64,000 nucleotides of DNA from NCBI RefSeq assembly GCF_042466685.1, contig NZ_CP170448.1:2976001-3040000 (forward strand), written 5' to 3'. This document shows, one piece after another, positions 33,041-42,522 of this stretch. A program made the translations under genes and the position numbers. The notes under the pieces were generated by a model. It made no database searches. It saw only the letters and a list, made by a program, of their open reading frames with translations, and had not been told where the DNA came from. How positions within the stretch are numbered: the stretch's first letter is position 1; every line of letters begins with the position of its first letter. The stretch comes from Vreelandella sp042466685. GTDB lineage: Bacteria > Pseudomonadota > Gammaproteobacteria > Pseudomonadales > Halomonadaceae.

Positions 33041-33346
33041 ATGCGTTGGATCAAAGGGCTGATTTTAGCCGTTATTTTGCTGATAGTAGTGCTGGTAGGC
33101 ATCCTGTTTGCCGTTAATAATCAGCAAACCATTGCCTTAAACCTTATTTGGCTAGAGCTACCGGCAGTATCGCTCTCGGTATGGCTGCTAGCGACCTTGG
33201 TGTTTGGCGTCGTACTGGGCATGCTCGCCATGCTTGGCGTCTACGTTCGATTAAAGGCAACCCTGGCCCGCAGCCAGCGACAGAATAAGCAGCAGCGTAA
33301 AGAGCTCGACAGCTTGCGCACCCAGGAGTTTAAGGAACTGGCATAA
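33041..33346 (+). CDS. lapA: Lipopolysaccharide assembly protein LapA (YciS)
   Basis: A 101-residue membrane protein with two transmembrane segments (about 3-26 and 42-68) around the conserved FAVNNQQTIALNLIWLELPAVSLS, then a basic coiled region. LapA partners LapB at the inner membrane in controlling LpxC turnover. AGGGA precedes the ATG. lapB begins directly after the stop codon. Confidence 0.92.
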   Translation: MRWIKGLILAVILLIVVLVGILFAVNNQQTIALNLIWLELPAVSLSVWLLATLVFGVVLGMLAMLGVYVRLKATLARSQRQNKQQRKELDSLRTQEFKELA

Positions 33347-34552
33347 ATGCTGGATGTTGCGCTGCTAAGCGTACTGTTGGTCGCCATTGCCATCGGTTAC
33401 GGATTAGGTTGTCGCCAAGCCGGACGCCGTCGACATCGCTCCGAACCGCCCACGGCCTCCTCGCAGGCGCTCTCCCGGGACTACTTCGTCGGGCTTAACT
33501 ACCTGCTTAACGAGCAGCCCGACGAAGCGATCAACACCTTTATTAATGTGCTGACGGTCAATAGTGACACGGTGCACACCCATATTGCCCTCGGCAAACT
33601 GTTTCGCGCCCGCGGCGAGGCCGATAAAGCGGTTAGCATCCACCAAAACCTGTTAGCGCGCCCCGCCCTTTCACAGCACACCAACGAGCAGATCCAGCTT
33701 GAGCTTGCCCGGGACTTTATGGCATTAGGTGTGCATGATCGCGCCCAGCGGCTGCTCAATACGTTGCTGGAACAGAGTGGCGACCAAGAGCACCGCTACG
33801 CTGCCAAACAGCTGCTTATCGATTTACTGGAACGCGAAAAAGCGTGGCAGCAAGCCCTCGACGTTATCCAACCACTGCTGAAACAGTATCCGAAAATGCG
33901 CCGCCCCGCGGCCCACTGGTTATGTGAACTGGCACTGGAGGAAATTAGCGAAGCCAGTCGTCCACTGGCTAAAAAGCACCTCAAACAAGCGCTGCAACTG
34001 GATGAAAATTGCGTTCGCGCCACCTTAATGTTGGCCGAATTAGAGATGGACAATGGACACTATGCGCGTGCAATAGGTCGATTGGAGAATGTCCCACGTC
34101 AAGACATAGTGCATATCCCCACGATGCTGCCAGCCCTCAGGCACGCCTATTTGCGCAATAACGATGAAGCAGGTTTTGAGGCTCACCTTTACCGGCTGCT
34201 TGAGCAAGCACCTTATACCAGCATCATTATTGCGTTGGGACAGCTCGTTCATCAGCGTGACGGTGTCGACAAAGCGATCGAGTTGATCGGCGAACGCCTG
34301 CGCGCCGTGCCGAGCTTAGGCGGGCTGGATTACTTGATCGACCTGTATATTGAAAGCCAGCGGCTTAGCGGAAAACCTTCCCTGGATACCCGTCTGCTGC
34401 TGCTGAAACATCATACCGATGCGCTGTTACTTAACCGTACCCGTCATCGCTGCCAGCGCTGTGGCTTTGCCAGCGACGCCTTACAGTGGCAGTGCCCCAG
34501 TTGCCGCTTCTGGGGCACCATTAAACCGGTGATTGGCGTAGAGGGTGAATAG
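33347..34552 (+). CDS. lapB: Lipopolysaccharide assembly protein LapB (YciM)
   Basis: A 401-residue protein: one N-terminal membrane anchor (3-20), about nine TPR helices, and a C-terminal rubredoxin-like zinc site CQRCGF...CPSCRFWG. LapB regulates FtsH-dependent degradation of LpxC and balances lipopolysaccharide and phospholipid synthesis. It starts immediately after lapA. In E. coli pyrF follows in the same direction; here pyrF faces it. Confidence 0.95.
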   Translation: MLDVALLSVLLVAIAIGYGLGCRQAGRRRHRSEPPTASSQALSRDYFVGLNYLLNEQPDEAINTFINVLTVNSDTVHTHIALGKLFRARGEADKAVSIHQNLLARPALSQHTNEQIQLELARDFMALGVHDRAQRLLNTLLEQSGDQEHRYAAKQLLIDLLEREKAWQQALDVIQPLLKQYPKMRRPAAHWLCELALEEISEASRPLAKKHLKQALQLDENCVRATLMLAELEMDNGHYARAIGRLENVPRQDIVHIPTMLPALRHAYLRNNDEAGFEAHLYRLLEQAPYTSIIIALGQLVHQRDGVDKAIELIGERLRAVPSLGGLDYLIDLYIESQRLSGKPSLDTRLLLLKHHTDALLLNRTRHRCQRCGFASDALQWQCPSCRFWGTIKPVIGVEGE

Positions 34553-34598
34553 GGCTCGCTCGCGAAGCTGAGGAAGCCCTCGCAAGGCTTTGAGATAT

Positions 34599-35300
34599 TC
34601 AGTGCGCTCCTAGCTCCGCCTCAATCGCCGCCAGTGCCCGCATAGGGTCATCAGCCTGAGTGACGGGACGACCAATGACCAGATGGCTACTTCCTGCCCG
34701 AATGGCTTCGCTTGGGCTCATCGTACGCTGCTGATCATTGGCGGCTGCAAAGCTTGGCCGAATGCCAGGGGTAACTTTCAGGAAAGACGCACCGCATAGC
34801 GTTTTAATCCGCGCAGACTCCTGGGCTGAGCAAACCACTCCTTGCAAACCACTCTGCTTCGCCAGTACCGCCAGGCGCTCCACGTGTTCGGCCAATGGGG
34901 CCTTTATACCTAGCTCTGCCAAATCATCCGCCTGCATACTGGTCAATACAGTAACGGCGATTAAATGGGTGGTTAAAGCGTGCTGTTCCAGGCGCTGCAC
35001 AGCCGCCTCCATCATCCGTCGCCCGCCGCTGGCATGTACGTTGACCATCCACACACCCTGCTCCGCCGCCGCCTGCACGGCGCTGGCAACGGTATTGGGA
35101 ATATCGTGAAATTTTAGATCCAGAAACACCTCAAACCCTCTACCGTGCAGCGCTTCTAACACCGCAGGGCCGCTGCGGGTAAACAGCTCTTTACCGACTT
35201 TGACTCGACAGCGGGCAGGGTCGAGCTGATCTGCCATGCAGAGCGCAGCGTCAAGCGAAGGGTAATCAAGGGCAATAATGATCGGGGAATCGGTGGCCAC
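34599..35300 (-). CDS. pyrF: Orotidine-5'-phosphate decarboxylase
   Basis: A 233-residue TIM-barrel enzyme for the last step of UMP synthesis. The catalytic Lys/Asp array is in EVFLDLKFHDIPNTV, with IIALDYPSLDAAL at the N-terminus and GIRPSFAAANDQQR plus HLVIGRPVTQADDP for phosphate binding. The start is GTG with GGAG seven bases upstream. It is convergent with lapB, unlike the co-directional order in enterics. Confidence 0.95.
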   Translation of the reverse strand: MATDSPIIIALDYPSLDAALCMADQLDPARCRVKVGKELFTRSGPAVLEALHGRGFEVFLDLKFHDIPNTVASAVQAAAEQGVWMVNVHASGGRRMMEAAVQRLEQHALTTHLIAVTVLTSMQADDLAELGIKAPLAEHVERLAVLAKQSGLQGVVCSAQESARIKTLCGASFLKVTPGIRPSFAAANDQQRTMSPSEAIRAGSSHLVIGRPVTQADDPMRALAAIEAELGAH

Positions 35301-35390
35301 AACGTTGCTCCAAAGACGTTTTTAGCCATTATATCAGTCTCGCCCTACTCCTCGCCTCCCCTCACTGCATGTAGGCAATAGCGAGCCGCA

Positions 35391-35430
35391 TGTAAGATTT
35401 TGGCTATAAATGGATAGCTAAAAACTTACA
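35391..35430. promoter_or_regulatory. 40-base imperfect palindrome upstream of the HhH gene
   Basis: Outer arms TGTAAG (35391-35396) and CTTACA (35425-35430) enclose TTTTGGCTAT and ATAGCTAAAA, which pair with one G-U; one A-A mismatch and a six-base loop remain. A further CTTACA lies at 35448-35453. No T-run follows on either strand, so it is not a simple terminator. Operator or RNA element are both possible. Confidence 0.55.
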
Positions 35431-35560
35431 AACACCGTCATAGATCTCTTACAGAAACCCCTTTGGAATAAAGCTACGTTAGTAATGCATCGGCGTTTAT
35501 CTTGCCCAGCGCCGCCTGCGCAACCCAAGTCATCCAATGTTATTAAAAGGATCATTGAAG

Positions 35561-35842
35561 ATGAACATGAAACTTAAAGGAGTCTTGGCCGCACTACTGC
35601 TCAGCATTAGCCTAGGTCTTTCGAGTGGCGTGCTGGCCCAGGAGGTGGCCCCAATTAATGTCAATACTGCCGACGCTGAATTGCTGGCCGAACTACCAGG
35701 TATTGGCCCCAGCCGGGCCGACGCCATTATTGAAGAGCGCGAAACCAACGGCCCTTTTGAAACCGCTGCAGACCTAGAGCGTGTCAGTGGTATTGGGCCT
35801 GCCACCGTTGATCGCATGCGCGATCAAGTGACATTTGAATAG
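35561..35842 (+). CDS. Exported ComEA-like helix-hairpin-helix protein
   Basis: A 93-residue protein with a clean signal peptide (MNMKLKGVLAALLLSISLGL, cleavage near GVLAQE) and two helix-hairpin-helix motifs (INVNTADAELLAELPGIGPS and AADLERVSGIGPATVDRM). Small proteins of this type resemble the DNA-binding part of the competence protein ComEA and bind DNA in the periplasm during uptake. No other competence genes are nearby. AAGGA lies nine bases before the chosen ATG. It is monocistronic. Confidence 0.87.
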   Translation: MNMKLKGVLAALLLSISLGLSSGVLAQEVAPINVNTADAELLAELPGIGPSRADAIIEERETNGPFETAADLERVSGIGPATVDRMRDQVTFE

Positions 35843-35873
35843 CCTCGTTAGCGAGCATATCTTTCTTTAACCG

Positions 35874-35907
35874 CCACAATGCCCGGTGCTCACACCGGGC
35901 ATTGTGG
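35874..35907. terminator. Strong hairpin between the HhH gene and prpD
   Basis: CCACAATGCCCGGTG and CACCGGGCATTGTGG pair perfectly over 15 bp around the loop CTCA. It sits between two convergent genes and probably ends both transcripts, although the T-tracts are modest. Confidence 0.8.
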
Positions 35908-35917
35908 ATAGCGCGTT

Positions 35918-37402
35918 TTAAATCATCCACATATCCATAAATTTTTGCACCGGCAACGCTTCAAGGGTTGAGTGCTGGCTGCATATTTCGGCAATTGTTT
36001 GGCAACGACTTGCTGGAAAGCGAGTTGCTAAATTGCGTTCAAATTTTTCAACCAATAGCGGCATCCCCTCTTCCCTGCGACGGCGATGACCGACCGGATA
36101 CTCTACTGCCACTTGATCGGTCTTACTTCCATCGCTAAAAAATACTTGCACGGCATTGGCGATAGAGCGCTTCTCAGGATCGTGGTAATCCGCCGAGTAC
36201 TGGGCGTTTTCCTCCACCACCATCTTGCTCCGCAGCTCATCTATCAACGGATGCGCCGCATGAAAGCTATCTTCATAGTGATCCGCCGTCAGCGCACCAA
36301 AGATAAGCGGCACCGCGGCCATATACTGCAAACAGTGGTCACGATCCGCCGGATTGGCGAGCGCGCCGGTTTTGGAAATAATCCGGATGGCCGAATCATG
36401 GGTGGTAAGTACCACCTTATCTATTTCGTCCAGCCGATCTTTCACCTGCGGATGCAGCGTCACGGCGGCTTCACAGGCAGTCTGGGCATGGAACTCGGCG
36501 GGGAAGGAGATTTTAAACAGAATGTTCTCCATCACATAGCTACCGAATTCGCGCTGAAAGCGTAGGCGACGGTCAGCCTCTGGCTTCAAGCTTAGATCTT
36601 TGTTTGCATGGCTAAACAGCACATCGTAAAACCCCCACTGGGGCGCCGATAGCGCACTGGGAATGCCCATTTCACCGCGCAGAGCGATATCAGCCAAGCG
36701 CACGCCCCGTGAGGTGGCATCCCCTGCGGCCCAGCTTTTCCGCGAACCGGCGTTGGGCGCATGGCGATAGGTGCGCAGACTCTGACCATCCACCCAAGCG
36801 TGGGAGAGCGCCGAGAGCAACTGCTCGCGGTTGGCGCCCAGCAGTTTGGCGGCCACCGCGGTAGAGGCAACTTTTACCAACACTACGTGATCAAGGCCGA
36901 CACGATTGAAGCTATTCTCCAGCGCCAGCACGCCCTGAATCTCATGGGCCATGACCATGGCGTTGAGCACATCGCGCATCACCAGGGGTGCTTCGCCTTG
37001 AGCGACCCGTTGCTGAGAGAGATGGTCAGCCACGGCGAGTATCCCACCAAGATTATCGGAGGGGTGGCCCCACTCGGCGGCGAGCCAGGTGTCATTATAA
37101 TCCAACCAGCGGATGATACAGCCGATATCCCACGCCGCCTTAACCGGGTCAAGGCGTAGCGCAGTGCCCGGCACTCGTGCCCCAAACGGTACTACCGTGC
37201 CTTCCACCAACGGCCCAAGGTGCTTCGTACACTCAGGGAAACGCAGCGCCAACAGCCCGCAGCCAAGGGTATCCATTAAACAGTAGCGGGCGGTTTCCAA
37301 TGCCTCTTGAGATTCCACCTGATAATTGAGTACGTAGTCGGCAATAGTCTGTAGTTCGGGGTCGTAATCAGGCCGCTGATTGGTTTCGGATGTGGCGGAC
37401 AT
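35918..37402 (-). CDS. prpD: 2-Methylcitrate dehydratase PrpD
   Basis: A 494-residue MmgE/PrpD-family enzyme. RPDYDPELQTIADYVLNY, GCIIRWLDYNDTWLAAEWGHPSDN and GSRKSWAAGDATSRGVRLA (read as separate segments) are standard. It dehydrates 2-methylcitrate. Since acnD and prpF are also present, the two dehydration routes coexist, as in some other proteobacteria. AGGAG precedes the ATG. It is the last gene of the prp operon. Confidence 0.95.
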   Translation of the reverse strand: MSATSETNQRPDYDPELQTIADYVLNYQVESQEALETARYCLMDTLGCGLLALRFPECTKHLGPLVEGTVVPFGARVPGTALRLDPVKAAWDIGCIIRWLDYNDTWLAAEWGHPSDNLGGILAVADHLSQQRVAQGEAPLVMRDVLNAMVMAHEIQGVLALENSFNRVGLDHVVLVKVASTAVAAKLLGANREQLLSALSHAWVDGQSLRTYRHAPNAGSRKSWAAGDATSRGVRLADIALRGEMGIPSALSAPQWGFYDVLFSHANKDLSLKPEADRRLRFQREFGSYVMENILFKISFPAEFHAQTACEAAVTLHPQVKDRLDEIDKVVLTTHDSAIRIISKTGALANPADRDHCLQYMAAVPLIFGALTADHYEDSFHAAHPLIDELRSKMVVEENAQYSADYHDPEKRSIANAVQVFFSDGSKTDQVAVEYPVGHRRRREEGMPLLVEKFERNLATRFPASRCQTIAEICSQHSTLEALPVQKFMDMWMI

Positions 37403-37454
37403 AGCACTCTCCTGTTGTATACCGATCCATTCAGTATGGCCCAGTAAGGGTTTA

Positions 37455-38624
37455 TTAAAAGCTGTCGCCGGGTATGCGAACTACCCCCTCCATCAACACC
37501 CTCGCACTGCGGCTCATGACTGCCTGCTCAATATGCCAACGTCCATCTATCAGGTTTGCTTCCGCACCCACACGAAGGCTGCCAGAAGGATGGCCAAAAG
37601 TAACCTCGTTTCGTTTACCGCCACCGGCGGCTAGGTTCACTATTGTGCCTTCGATAGCGGCGGCAGCAGCAATGGCAACGGCGGCGGTGCCCATCATGGC
37701 GTGGTGCAGTTTGCCCATGGAAAGCGCTCGCACCAGTAGATCGATATCTGCCGACAGTACGTTTTTACCGCTCGATGACACGTAATCCGCCGGAGGCCCA
37801 ACAAAGGCGATTTTGGGGGTGTGCTGGCGGTTGCCAGCTTCACTCACATCACTGATCAGCCCCATGCGTACAGCACCATGGGCACGGATGGTTTCAAACA
37901 TCGCCAAGGCTTTGCTGTCGCCATTGATGGCGTCCTGCAGTTCGGCGCCGGTGTAACCAATTTCGTCAGCGTTAATAAACACGGTGGGAATACCGGCATT
38001 AATCAGGGTGGCTTTCAATATCCCCACGCCTGGCACGTCAAGCTGATCAACGAGATTACCGGTAGGGAAAATTGCCCCCTCACCATCGGCCGGATCCATA
38101 AAGGCCACCGGAATTTCTGCAGCGGGAAAGGTCACGCCATCCAGCTCAAAATCGCCGGTTTCCTGCACTTCGCCATTGACGATTGGCACTCTTGAGACGA
38201 TGGTTTTGTGTATATTCGCCTGCCAAATGCGTACCTCGACCACCCCGTTTTCAGGAACACGTGCAGAGTCAACAAGGCCATTGCTAATCGCGAAAGGGCC
38301 GACCGCCGCAGAGAGGTTGCCGCAGTTACCGCTCCAATCCACAAAAGGCTTATCGATGGAGACCTGACCAAAGAGGTAATCCACATCGTGTTCCGGTGAT
38401 GCGCTTTTCGACAGAATCACCGTTTTGCTGGTGCTGGAAGTCGCTGCCCCCATGCCATCTATCTGTTTTTCGTAAGGGTCGGGGCTGCCTATCACCCGCA
38501 GCAGCAGCTGATCCCGCGCAACGCCTGGCTGCTGGGCGGCTTCGGGTAGGTCGCTAAGGTTAAAAAACACACCCTTACTGGTACCGCCACGCATATAGGT
38601 GGCGGGAATTTTAATCTGAGGCAT
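37455..38624 (-). CDS. prpF: 2-Methylaconitate isomerase PrpF
   Basis: A 389-residue diaminopimelate epimerase-fold protein beginning PQIKIPATYMRGGTSKG. It converts the AcnD product to cis-2-methylaconitate so that an aconitase can finish the cycle. DWSGNCGNLSAAVGPFAI carries the active-site region. GGAG precedes the ATG. acnD ends 14 bases upstream, matching their functional pairing. Confidence 0.95.
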   Translation of the reverse strand: MPQIKIPATYMRGGTSKGVFFNLSDLPEAAQQPGVARDQLLLRVIGSPDPYEKQIDGMGAATSSTSKTVILSKSASPEHDVDYLFGQVSIDKPFVDWSGNCGNLSAAVGPFAISNGLVDSARVPENGVVEVRIWQANIHKTIVSRVPIVNGEVQETGDFELDGVTFPAAEIPVAFMDPADGEGAIFPTGNLVDQLDVPGVGILKATLINAGIPTVFINADEIGYTGAELQDAINGDSKALAMFETIRAHGAVRMGLISDVSEAGNRQHTPKIAFVGPPADYVSSSGKNVLSADIDLLVRALSMGKLHHAMMGTAAVAIAAAAAIEGTIVNLAAGGGKRNEVTFGHPSGSLRVGAEANLIDGRWHIEQAVMSRSARVLMEGVVRIPGDSF

Positions 38625-38638
38625 GAACTCATCTCCGT

Positions 38639-41248
38639 TTACGCAGCAGTGGACTCAAGAAAGTCCTGGGCAAAGCGCTGCAGCACGCCACCCGCGGTGT
38701 AAATCGACACTTCCTCGGCGGTATCCAAACGGCATTTTACCGCTACGCGCTCACTGTCACCGTTCTGGCGATGGATCACCAGGGTGAGCATCGCCCCTGG
38801 TGCAACAGCGCCTTCCACATCGAAGGTTTCGGTGCCATCCAAGTCCAGAGTTATGCGTGTAGTGCCGGGCTCAAACTCCAGCGGCATCACCCCCATACCG
38901 ATCAGGTTGGTGCGGTGAATACGTTCGAAACCTTCCGCGGCAATTGCCTCTACGCCTGCCAGCGCAACACCTTTGGCCGCCCAGTCCCGGGAAGAGCCCT
39001 GGCCGTAATCGGCACCGGCAATAATGATCAACGGCTGCTTACGTGCCATATAGGTTTCGATCGCCTCCCACATGCGGGTCACTTCGCCCTCTGGCTCGAC
39101 CCGCGCCAGTGAGCCCTGTTGCACCTTGCCGTCAGCTTCGCGCACCATCTCGTTAAACAGCTTGGGGTTGGCAAAGGTCGCCCGCTGGGCGGTGAGGTGG
39201 TCGCCACGGTGGGTGGCGTAGGAGTTGAAGTCCTCCTCCGGCACACCCATTTTGGCCAGGTACTCCCCCGCCGCGCTGTTCAACTGAATCGCGTTAGAAG
39301 GCGAGAGGTGATCGGTGGTGATATTGTCCGGCAGTATCGCCAGTGGTCGCATACCCTTCAGGGTACGCTCTTTGGCCATATTGCCCTCCCAGTAGGGCGG
39401 ACGGCGGATATAGGTACTCTGAGGCCGCCAGTCGTACAACGGACTCACCTGGGCGCGGGCACTCTTATCCAGGTCAAACATGGGAATATAAGTCTGCCGG
39501 AACTGCTCCGGCTTCACCGACGCTTTAACAATCGCATCGATCTCCTCATCCGCTGGCCAGATGTCTTTCAAGGTAACGGGGTTGCCCGCCTGATCAACAC
39601 CCAGGGCATCTTTCTCAATATCAAAGCGAATGGTGCCCGCAATGGCGTAGGCGACCACCAGCGGCGGTGACGCTAAAAAGGCCTGCTGGGCATGGGGATG
39701 GATACGACCATCAAAATTGCGATTACCGGAGAGCACCGCCGTGGCGTAGAGATCACGCTCAATGATCTCCTGCTGGATTTTTGGATCCAGCGCCCCGGAC
39801 ATGCCGTTGCAAGTGGTACAGGCGTAGGCCACCACCCCGAAGCCGAGATTTTCCAGCTCGCTCATCAAACCCGCTTCTTCCAGATACATTTTGACGGTTT
39901 TCGAGCCCGGCGCCAGCGACGACTTCACCCAGGGCTTGCGCACCAGGCCCAGCCGGTTGGCATTACGGGCGATTAGCCCAGCGGCAACCATATTGCGTGG
40001 GTTTGAGGTATTGGTACAGCTGGTGATGGCAGCGATGATCACCGCACCATCGGGCATTTTGCCGGCTTTTTCCTCCGCCTGTGCTGCTTCAAGCCCCACG
40101 GCAATGCCGCGCTGGGCAAGTTCCGAGGTGGGCAGGTGGGCATGGGGGTTGGAAGGCCCTGCCAAGGTGCGAGTTACCGATGAGAGGTCAAAGGTCAGCA
40201 CCCGCTCGTACTCAACCTCGGTGAGGCTATCCGCCCACAGGCCCGTCTGCTTGGCATAGGTCTCTACTAGTGCTACCTGATCGTCCTCGCGGCCGGTAAG
40301 TTTCAAGTAATCAATGGTTTGGCCGTCGATGTAGAACATCGCCGCCGTGGCGCCGTACTCAGGGGTCATATTGGAGATCGTGGCGCGGTCGCCAACGGTC
40401 AACGCATTGGCGCCTTCACCGTAAAATTCCAGATAAGCACCGACTACCCGCTCTTTACGCAGGAATTCAGTGATCGCCAGCACCATATCAGTGCCGGTAA
40501 TACCTGGCTGCAGTTTGCCAGTTAGCTCTACGCCGACGATATCCGGCAGGCGCATCATGGAAGCACGCCCCAGCATCACGCTTTCGGCTTCAAGCCCACC
40601 CACGCCTACGGAGATAACGCCTAGAGCATCCACCATGGGCGTATGGCTATCGGTTCCCACACAGGTATCCGGGTAGGCGATGCCATCGCGGTTCTGCACA
40701 ACCGGCGACATCTTTTCCAGATTAATCTGGTGCATGATGCCGTTACCGGGGGGAATCACATCGACGTTCTCAAAGGCCGTCTTCGTCCAGTTGATAAAGT
40801 GGAAGCGGTCATCGTTGCGGCGATCTTCAATCGCGCGGTTTTTTTCAAAGGCGCCCTCTTCTGAGCCTGCGTGCTCCACCGCCAGTGAGTGATCGACAAT
40901 CAGCTGGGTCGGCACTACAGGGTTAACTTTTGCGGGATCGCCGCCCTTTTCTGCAATCGCGTCGCGCAGTCCGGCAAGATCTACCAGCGCGGTTTGGCCC
41001 AGGATGTCGTGGCAAACCACTCGCGCCGGGTACCAAGGGAAATCCAGATCGCTTCTGCGCTCAATCAGTTGTTTTAAGGCATCGGTGAGCAGCTCAGGAT
41101 CGCAGCGGCGCACCAATTGTTCCGCCAGCACACGAGAGGTATAAGGCAACTGTGCGTAGGCACCGGGCTGGATATCTTCCACTGCCGCGCGAGCATCAAA
41201 AAACTCAAGCTCAGTGCCAGGCAGCGGTTTACGGTATTGGGTATTCAT
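38639..41248 (-). CDS. acnD: Fe/S-dependent 2-methylisocitrate dehydratase AcnD
   Basis: An 869-residue aconitase-family enzyme that dehydrates 2-methylcitrate. Cluster cysteines lie in SCTNTSNP and ACTTCNGMSG; substrate motifs include CVGTDSHTPMVDALG and GADYGQGSSRDWAAKG. I start at the ATG giving MNTQYRKPLPGTELEFFDAR; ribosome-binding sequence is weak. prpF follows. An intrinsic terminator stands between this gene and prpC, so acnD-prpF-prpD may be transcribed at lower level than prpB-prpC. Confidence 0.95.
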   Translation of the reverse strand: MNTQYRKPLPGTELEFFDARAAVEDIQPGAYAQLPYTSRVLAEQLVRRCDPELLTDALKQLIERRSDLDFPWYPARVVCHDILGQTALVDLAGLRDAIAEKGGDPAKVNPVVPTQLIVDHSLAVEHAGSEEGAFEKNRAIEDRRNDDRFHFINWTKTAFENVDVIPPGNGIMHQINLEKMSPVVQNRDGIAYPDTCVGTDSHTPMVDALGVISVGVGGLEAESVMLGRASMMRLPDIVGVELTGKLQPGITGTDMVLAITEFLRKERVVGAYLEFYGEGANALTVGDRATISNMTPEYGATAAMFYIDGQTIDYLKLTGREDDQVALVETYAKQTGLWADSLTEVEYERVLTFDLSSVTRTLAGPSNPHAHLPTSELAQRGIAVGLEAAQAEEKAGKMPDGAVIIAAITSCTNTSNPRNMVAAGLIARNANRLGLVRKPWVKSSLAPGSKTVKMYLEEAGLMSELENLGFGVVAYACTTCNGMSGALDPKIQQEIIERDLYATAVLSGNRNFDGRIHPHAQQAFLASPPLVVAYAIAGTIRFDIEKDALGVDQAGNPVTLKDIWPADEEIDAIVKASVKPEQFRQTYIPMFDLDKSARAQVSPLYDWRPQSTYIRRPPYWEGNMAKERTLKGMRPLAILPDNITTDHLSPSNAIQLNSAAGEYLAKMGVPEEDFNSYATHRGDHLTAQRATFANPKLFNEMVREADGKVQQGSLARVEPEGEVTRMWEAIETYMARKQPLIIIAGADYGQGSSRDWAAKGVALAGVEAIAAEGFERIHRTNLIGMGVMPLEFEPGTTRITLDLDGTETFDVEGAVAPGAMLTLVIHRQNGDSERVAVKCRLDTAEEVSIYTAGGVLQRFAQDFLESTAA

Positions 41249-41275
41249 AGCAGACAGACTCACAAGAAGGGGCTG

Positions 41276-41303
41276 AAAAAGCCCGGTGATCAAGCCACCG
41301 GGC
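41276..41303 (-). terminator. Intrinsic terminator inside the prp operon (after prpC)
   Basis: On the minus strand GCCCGGTG pairs with CACCGGGC around a seven-base loop, followed at once by TTTTTC. It lies 11 bases after the prpC stop and about 28 bases before the acnD start. Confidence 0.85.
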
Positions 41304-41313
41304 AGCACGCGGG

Positions 41314-42441
41314 TCAGTCTCGCGCTTCTATCGGCACCCACTCGCTCTTCTCAGGGCCAGTGTAATCGGCGCTGGGGCGAATAATGCGGTTGTTGGCGCG
41401 CTGCTCAAACACATGGGCTGCCCAGCCAGTCAGCCGCGACATCACAAAAATCGGCGTGAATAGCTTGGTGGGAATATCCATAAAGTGATACGCGCTGGCA
41501 TGGAAGAAGTCGGCGTTACAGAACAGCTTCTTCTCGCGCCACATGACTTCCTCAACCCGCTCGGAAACCGGGTAGAGCACTTTGTCGCCTACGTCAACAG
41601 AGAGCTTCTTGGACCAGTGCTTGATAATCGCGTTGCGCGGGTCGGACTCGCGATAGATCGCATGGCCGAAGCCCATGATCTTATCCTTGCGTTCCAGCAT
41701 CCCCATGATCTTGCTTTCTGCTTCTTCCGGCGACTGCCAGTTTTCGATCATCGCCATGGCTGCCTCGTTAGCACCACCGTGCAGCGGGCCGCGCAGTGAA
41801 CCAATGGCGCCGGTGACGCAAGAGTGCATATCGGAAAGCGTTGAGGCGCAGACCCTGGCGGTAAAGGTAGAGGCGTTAAACTCATGCTCGGCGTAGAGAA
41901 TCAGCGATACGTTCATTACCCGCGCATGCAGCTCTGAGGCAGGCTCGCCGCGCAGCATATTAAGGAAATGGCCGCCTACCGAGTCGTCATCGGTCTCGGT
42001 ATCGATGCGTACGCCATCGTGGGAGAAGCGGTACCAGTAGCAGATGATCGAGGGCAGTACCGCCAGCAGGCGGTCGGCAACGTCCTGCTGCTGGTCGAAG
42101 TTCTCCTCGGTTTCCAGATTACCCAGCATCGAGGTGCCAGTGCGCATCACATCCATGGGATGGGCGTCTTTAGGAATCTGCTCAAGCACCGTCTTCAGCG
42201 CATCGGGCAGCCCACGCAGGCTTTTCAGCTTGGCGATGTAGTGATCCAGCTCGGCTTGATTGGGCAGCTTGCCTTTTAACAGCAAGTAAGCCACTTCTTC
42301 AAACTTGGCTTTTTCAGCCAGTTCTTTGATATCGAAGCCACGGTAGGTCAAGCCTGAACCGGTTTTACCTACCGTACATAGCGCGGTGGAACCAGCGCTC
42401 TGGCCACGCAGTCCTGCACCTGTCACAGGTTTATCAGCCAT
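41314..42441 (-). CDS. prpC: 2-Methylcitrate synthase
   Basis: A 375-residue citrate-synthase-family enzyme condensing propionyl-CoA with oxaloacetate. Active-site segments are GPLHGGANEAAMAM, MGFGHAIYRESDPRN and VMSRLTGWAAHVFEQ. GLRGQSAGSTALCTVGK at the N-terminus is typical of PrpC rather than GltA. AGGAG precedes the ATG. About 190 bases carrying a nested hairpin element separate it from prpB. Confidence 0.95.
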   Translation of the reverse strand: MADKPVTGAGLRGQSAGSTALCTVGKTGSGLTYRGFDIKELAEKAKFEEVAYLLLKGKLPNQAELDHYIAKLKSLRGLPDALKTVLEQIPKDAHPMDVMRTGTSMLGNLETEENFDQQQDVADRLLAVLPSIICYWYRFSHDGVRIDTETDDDSVGGHFLNMLRGEPASELHARVMNVSLILYAEHEFNASTFTARVCASTLSDMHSCVTGAIGSLRGPLHGGANEAAMAMIENWQSPEEAESKIMGMLERKDKIMGFGHAIYRESDPRNAIIKHWSKKLSVDVGDKVLYPVSERVEEVMWREKKLFCNADFFHASAYHFMDIPTKLFTPIFVMSRLTGWAAHVFEQRANNRIIRPSADYTGPEKSEWVPIEARD

Positions 42442-42522
42442 GGTGTGTCTCCTGTTACTGCTTTTATTTTAACTATCGTTTTCTGAATAATGTCGTTTAT
42501 TAAACTTTCGGCAAAGCTGGTT

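Noticed and set aside
35391..35453. A GacA-controlled small RNA gene
   Set aside because: The half-site spacing is wrong, only about 100 bases remain before the next gene, and there is no cluster of GGA hairpins or terminator.
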